DNA of 10,075 nucleotides from contig MGNL01000029.1 in NCBI GenBank assembly GCA_001796785.1, positions 12,598-22,672 on the forward strand. Reading direction: 5' to 3'. This document shows, piece by piece, positions 7,116 to 10,075 of this stretch (positions within the stretch are counted from its first letter, which is position 1; every line of letters begins with the position of its first letter). Both the position numbers and the translations under genes were made by a program. The notes beneath the pieces were generated by a model. It was not told where the DNA came from, did no database searches, and saw nothing but the letters and a program-made list of their open reading frames with translations. This DNA is from Chloroflexi bacterium RBG_16_51_16 (lineage in GTDB: Bacteria; Chloroflexota; Anaerolineae; Anaerolineales; Villigracilaceae).

Positions 7116-7919
7116 TCATTTCATAGAAATTTGCACGGCCATCCCCACTTCAAGCCAACCATCGACCAAAGGAATAGCGTTCTGGCCAAACATAACCCCG
7201 CGGGGTTTCCGTCTGAACGTACTCAAAGTCTTCAATGGTTCCCTGCTCACCTCCAGCGTTTGTTTGTCGATCGTCGTGATCACGCACCGAGCACAGGGTT
7301 TAACAACCGCGAGTTCGATATCTCCAATGAAGATACGGTTCCACTCATCTTCCTCAAAGGCCGTGCTGCCTGCAAGAATCAAATTCGGCCTGAAGCGGTC
7401 CATGGGTATGGACTGCTCCATCCTGGCATTGAGATCGGCGAGGGAGGCTTCGGTTGCGATCAGGATGGGATAGCCATCCGCAAAACCGGTATGATCGTTG
7501 GGGGTGACAGCATATTCTTGACTAACCTTACGACGATATCCTTTCGCCAAATGGACCAGCCGGACCGATGCGTTCAACCATTCCGAGAACCAGCGCGCCG
7601 CCAGGTCACCCTGATCGATCGCTTCGACGCCGGAACTTTTCCAAATGCTGACCAGATTTACAACACCTTCCTGCATGATGGACAGACTGATCTCTTCCAT
7701 CCCGGGCGCGGATAACGATAATGTCTGACCATTCAAGACAGGTTTAACTAATGCCAGTTTATGATGCTCCCGCTGGGTGAGAAATTTACCCTCAGGTGTA
7801 ACGACCATCATGCGCCGGTCGGATTCAAGACCCATCTCTTCAACACTGGATTGAGTTACTTGAATCCCGCTGCAAGACTTGATCGGGTAGTAAATTAAAC
7901 CGGAAAGAGTGATCGGCAT
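7116..7919 (-). CDS. MOSC domain protein (YcbX/mARC-like, single-domain length)
   Basis: About 267 aa with the MOSC N-terminal barrel followed by the MOSC domain (PF03476 plus PF03473). Relatives (bacterial YcbX, eukaryotic mARC) bind molybdenum cofactor and reduce N-hydroxylated compounds. Seen, counting from the ATG: YYPIKSCSG near residues 10-18, the usual opening; GLESDRRMMVV; the RFRPNLILAG block that marks the family; KPCARCVITTID with C209 and C212, one of which (by analogy the second) would ligate Mo; and FGQNAIPL near the end. E. coli YcbX has an added C-terminal 2Fe-2S ferredoxin domain; this protein ends soon after the MOSC domain, so it needs a separate electron donor, as mARC does. 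The start is uncertain: ATG 7919, or an in-frame TTG at 7928; neither has a good Shine-Dalgarno. It lies just downstream of the dodecin terminator and 7 nt upstream of the deacetylase gene. Confidence 0.88.
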   Translation of the reverse strand: MPITLSGLIYYPIKSCSGIQVTQSSVEEMGLESDRRMMVVTPEGKFLTQREHHKLALVKPVLNGQTLSLSAPGMEEISLSIMQEGVVNLVSIWKSSGVEAIDQGDLAARWFSEWLNASVRLVHLAKGYRRKVSQEYAVTPNDHTGFADGYPILIATEASLADLNARMEQSIPMDRFRPNLILAGSTAFEEDEWNRIFIGDIELAVVKPCARCVITTIDKQTLEVSREPLKTLSTFRRKPRGVMFGQNAIPLVDGWLEVGMAVQISMK

Positions 7920-7937
7920 TGGGCGCAATTTTACACC

Positions 7938-7983
7938 ATCAAAAAGAACAGGGCGGCAATTCCGATGAATTGCCGCCCTGTTT
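7938..7983 (-). terminator. Rho-independent terminator of the dodecin gene
   Basis: Arms at 7948-7961 (ACAGGGCGGCAATT) and 7968-7981 are exact reverse complements around a 6-nt loop, and the A-T pair 7947/7982 extends the stem to 15 bp. Read on the minus strand, the G/C-rich stem is followed at once by TTCTTTTT (7940-7947), a classic T-tract. On the plus strand only TTTG follows, so it acts mainly on minus-strand transcripts coming from dodecin. Confidence 0.88.
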
Positions 7984-8030
7984 GTAAATCCAATTAATTA
8001 ATAGCCAGATCGATAATCAGGGAGGATCCA

Positions 8031-8243
8031 TCATTCAGCTTCATATTTGAATGAGAGTTTCACCTTTGCACGATACGACGTGATCTTACCTTCGTCAAGG
8101 CTCATATCTAGTTGGGTGATTTCAGCAACACGCAGATCTCTCAGAGATTTGGAAGCTGTGCTTATGGCTGCCGCAGCTGCTTTCTCCCAGGATTCTGTGC
8201 TCGTGCCGATCAGCTCCACTATCTTGTAAACGCTCTCTGCCAT
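8031..8243 (-). CDS. Dodecin family protein (flavin-contact residues not conserved)
   Basis: A 70-aa protein of the dodecin family (PF07311), whose members form hollow dodecamers that bind flavins or related ligands in the cytoplasm and may store or buffer them. Seen: VYKIVELIGTS at residues 5-15, then a single helix ESWEKAAAAAISTASKSL (17-34), then three strands with DEGKITSYRAKVKLSFKYE. This is the full family length and fold pattern. Odd: in structurally studied dodecins (Halobacterium salinarum, Thermus thermophilus) a Trp in L-x-W-F/V-E stacks on the flavin and a Gln in Y-Q-V contacts it. Here these positions read V39 (LRDLRVAEI) and R58 (SYRAKV). The start is secure: AAAGGAG at 8250-8256 stands 6 nt before the ATG. 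It has its own promoter and terminator, so it is monocistronic. Confidence 0.93.
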   Translation of the reverse strand: MAESVYKIVELIGTSTESWEKAAAAAISTASKSLRDLRVAEITQLDMSLDEGKITSYRAKVKLSFKYEAE

Positions 8244-8249
8244 GGCTCA

Positions 8250-8256
8250 CTCCTTT
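8250..8256 (-). promoter_or_regulatory. Strong Shine-Dalgarno of the dodecin gene
   Basis: On the minus strand AAAGGAG is followed by 6 nt and the ATG at 8243. It is the best ribosome-binding site in the window and suggests high translation of this small protein. Confidence 0.75.
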
Positions 8257-8272
8257 TTGAAATGGTAAACCA

Positions 8273-8301
8273 ACTATACAATATTTCCAATCTTAAAACA
8301 A
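8273..8301 (-). promoter_or_regulatory. Sigma70-type promoter of the dodecin gene
   Basis: On the minus strand TTGTTT (8296-8301) is separated by exactly 17 nt from TATAGT (8273-8278), which differs from the TATAAT consensus at one base. The expected transcript start, near 8265, would leave a leader of about 20-25 nt that includes the Shine-Dalgarno. This is a match by eye to the housekeeping consensus. Confidence 0.6.
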
Positions 8302-8359
8302 CATAGGCGGCACCGCGAATCCATAAAAATCCGTGGGAATTTTAAGCGGTTATGTAACT

Positions 8360-10075
8360 TCAAGAGGATTTCTTCAGATCATCCATCCTTTCATAGATCA
8401 ACCTGACATCCAGGGCGAGTACACCGCGATCATTGACAACCAGCGGGTTGATCTCGAGTTCCCTGACGTAATCATTATCCAAAACCAACCTGGAAATATT
8501 CACAAGAGCCCGAATGACCGCCTTTTCATCGCCAGGTGGGAGGTTCCGGTAGCCCTTCAGCCTTCGGCCTGCCCAGGTCCTATCAAGCATATTTTGAGCC
8601 TCGGTCTCACTGAGAGGCGCCAGACAGAATGCCACGTCCTTCATTGCCGCCACCTCGACGCCTCCGGATCCGAACATCATGACGGGTCCAAATTGGGGAT
8701 CCCGTTTCATACCCAGGATGACCTCTTGTCCAAGCGGAATTTGTTTTTGGACATGAACTCCCAGGATACGGGCATCAGGTTGAACCCGGCTGACATGGTT
8801 AACTAAGGCAGCAAAGCCAACCCTGACTGAATGAGCATCGCTAATATTTAACAGGACTCCACTTGCATCCGACTTATGGAGAATATCCGGGCTGGCAATC
8901 TTGAGAACGACGGGGTATCCAACCCTCTCAGCTGCGGAAACAGCTTCATCAACCGAACCAGCCAGTGCCAGTGGTACTACCGGAATTTCATATCCGGAGA
9001 GAAGTTCCGAAGGCGTCATTTCAGGAGAATATGTGCGCACCGGGGAAGAAGGTTTTTGATCCTGGTAATCTTTTTGATCCTGCAAATACCAACTCCGCCG
9101 AACGAGCGCACCCAATGCAGAAGCGGCTCGTTCTGGAAACGGAAACGTTGGTATGTGAGCAGTTTCAAAACCGGAGAGAGCCTTTTCCGTTAACAACGAT
9201 CCCATCAATGAAACGGCTACGGGTTTTTTTGAACTCTTAATGATAGGGATGATCGATTCGGCAACCGTTTCCGCAGGGTACATGGGCGGAGGCGGCAAAA
9301 TGAGCAGGACCTGGTCCACCTGACCATCTTCAAGTAGTGTACGGAGACAGGCTGAATAAATCGTTGGAGAAGCTGAGGCAAGCATATCCACGGGATTGCG
9401 GACGCTCGCAGCCTCGGGAAGTAAATCCGAAAGCGTCTTGCATGTGGCCGCCTCCAAGTCCGCCAGCACCAAACCATTGAGCTCCAACGCATCCGCGGCG
9501 ATTACACCCGGACCCCCGGCGTTCGTAAGGACTGCAACCCGTTTTCCTTTTGGCAGCGGACAATCTGCCAGGGCGCGCGCCCAGTCAAACATCTGTTCTG
9601 CAGATCCGGCGCGCAGTACCCCGGATTTCTCGAAGGCAGCTTCGAAGACATTATCCGCACCAACCAATGCACCCGTGTGAGAGGCGGCAGCCTTGCGTCC
9701 GGCTTCAAACCGTCCAACCTTGAGGGCAATGAGGGGTTTGCTGCGGGTGACTTGCCGGGCTACTCGCACGAATTTTCTGCCATCCGCAATACTTTCCAGG
9801 TAAAGTACGATCACCCGGGTTTTAATGTCCTCCGAAACAGCGGGCAGGATATCCGTTTCGGTAATATCCACCTGGTTTCCGAGGCTGAGGATGTGAGAGA
9901 AACCGAATCCCTGGTCGCGCATGAGATCTATGATCGCCGCGCAGAATGCGCCCGACTGAGAGATGAAGCTGATGTTACCTGCAGCAGGCATGGGGGGCTG
10001 CAGAAAGGTTGTATCAATGGGAAGGTGGGTGTTGATGATACCGATACAATTCGGTCCGATCAGCCTCATGGAATA
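8360..10075 (-). CDS. ADP-forming acetyl-CoA/acyl-CoA synthetase, alpha-beta fusion (N-terminus outside window)
   Basis: The visible 571 residues form most of an NDP-forming acyl-CoA synthetase, which turns acyl-CoA, ADP and phosphate into the free acid, CoA and ATP in the cytoplasm (or the reverse). Such enzymes conserve energy in acetate-forming anaerobes and archaea; others activate acids. The gene starts beyond base 10075: the frame stays open to the edge, and the M of MRLIGPNCIG (ATG 10069) is inside a conserved block, so the CoA-binding first domain is cut off. Counting from that M: succinyl-CoA-ligase-like domains run to about 325, with FISQSGAF at 35-42 and ASHTGALVGAD at 129-139, where H131 matches the phosphorylated His. 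A QDQK-repeat linker lies at 330-340. An ATP-grasp domain (PF13549) follows, with GYPVVLKIASPDILHKSD at 384-401 (H398 may be the second relay His), GMKRDPQFGPVMMFGSGG at 453-470, and the ELEINPL end. The native substrate cannot be named. No clear terminator is seen after its stop. Confidence 0.92.
   Translation of the reverse strand, partial: YSMRLIGPNCIGIINTHLPIDTTFLQPPMPAAGNISFISQSGAFCAAIIDLMRDQGFGFSHILSLGNQVDITETDILPAVSEDIKTRVIVLYLESIADGRKFVRVARQVTRSKPLIALKVGRFEAGRKAAASHTGALVGADNVFEAAFEKSGVLRAGSAEQMFDWARALADCPLPKGKRVAVLTNAGGPGVIAADALELNGLVLADLEAATCKTLSDLLPEAASVRNPVDMLASASPTIYSACLRTLLEDGQVDQVLLILPPPPMYPAETVAESIIPIIKSSKKPVAVSLMGSLLTEKALSGFETAHIPTFPFPERAASALGALVRRSWYLQDQKDYQDQKPSSPVRTYSPEMTPSELLSGYEIPVVPLALAGSVDEAVSAAERVGYPVVLKIASPDILHKSDASGVLLNISDAHSVRVGFAALVNHVSRVQPDARILGVHVQKQIPLGQEVILGMKRDPQFGPVMMFGSGGVEVAAMKDVAFCLAPLSETEAQNMLDRTWAGRRLKGYRNLPPGDEKAVIRALVNISRLVLDNDYVRELEINPLVVNDRGVLALDVRLIYERMDDLKKSS
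9053..9082 (-). repeat. 12-bp direct repeat (18-bp period) in the linker of the acyl-CoA synthetase
   Basis: TTTTTGATCCTG occurs at 9053-9064 and again at 9071-9082, 18 bp apart and therefore in frame. In protein it gives QDQK twice, six residues apart, in the hydrophilic segment that joins the alpha and beta parts. It looks like a small in-frame duplication in an unconstrained linker. Confidence 0.7.

Noticed and set aside
7131..7715. Plus-strand open frame of 194 codons opposite the MOSC gene
   Set aside because: It is fully antisense to a gene with clear family motifs, shows no recognisable domain, and has no ribosome-binding site of note.
8305..8350. Possible terminator after the acyl-CoA synthetase gene
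   Set aside because: Only a bulged AAAATCC/GGAATTTT pairing and a 4-bp GCGG/CCGC pairing are present, neither followed by a convincing T-tract.
8333..8806. Plus-strand open frame of 157 codons opposite the end of the acyl-CoA synthetase gene
   Set aside because: It is antisense to the conserved ATP-grasp domain, and its composition is what the shadow of a coding strand would give.
1..10075. Mobile element, CRISPR array, tRNA or defence system
   Set aside because: I saw no repeats with regular spacers, no terminal inverted repeats flanking a transposase, no tRNA-like fold and no nuclease, integrase or toxin-type gene.

Overview
The window reads as ordinary chromosomal DNA, probably from a Chloroflexota bacterium and most likely Anaerolineae. 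That is inference from the gene mix: single-chain FemAB-type aminoacyltransferases, an ADP-forming acyl-CoA synthetase, a dodecin, moderate G+C, and GTG/TTG starts. There is no rRNA or other marker to settle it. I see no insertion sequence, integrase, tRNA, CRISPR array or phage gene.

Left part (1-6294, plus strand): a tightly packed, apparently co-transcribed set for surface glycan and cell-wall work. It holds the C-terminal end of a phosphoglycosyl transferase that starts a polysaccharide on a lipid carrier, a GalE-like NDP-sugar epimerase, and a membrane-anchored long-type NDP-sugar 4,6-dehydratase of the CapD/WbpM/PglF group. Two adjacent FemAB/FemX-like aminoacyltransferases follow, then a PLP-dependent enzyme of the D-cysteine desulfhydrase family. 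Most junctions are ATGA or TAATG overlaps or very short gaps, which suggests translational coupling. The one gap, before the first FemAB gene, carries a perfect 14-bp palindrome.

Middle (6290-7928): the plus-strand set meets a minus-strand pair head-on. The two convergent genes end 25 bp apart, inside a 13-bp inverted repeat that may act as a bidirectional terminator. The minus-strand pair is a short YcbX/mARC-like MOSC protein followed after 7 nt by a Tat-exported NodB-type polysaccharide deacetylase.

Right part (7940-10075, minus strand): a strong hairpin-plus-T-tract terminator, a dodecin gene with a recognisable sigma70-type promoter and strong Shine-Dalgarno, and the C-terminal 571 residues of an ADP-forming acyl-CoA/acetyl-CoA synthetase (alpha-beta fusion) that runs off the window.

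The left operon plausibly makes and decorates an envelope polymer: NDP-sugar supply, lipid-linked initiation, and amino-acid branching of peptidoglycan or a related polymer. The right-hand genes are metabolic housekeeping, namely acetate/acyl-CoA energy conservation, flavin or other small-ligand storage, and molybdenum-linked chemistry. I found no convincing new multi-gene system. The points most worth checking are a dodecin that lacks both flavin-contact residues, the FemAB pair with a D-amino-acid-type PLP enzyme, and a long-type dehydratase that keeps the catalytic Tyr.
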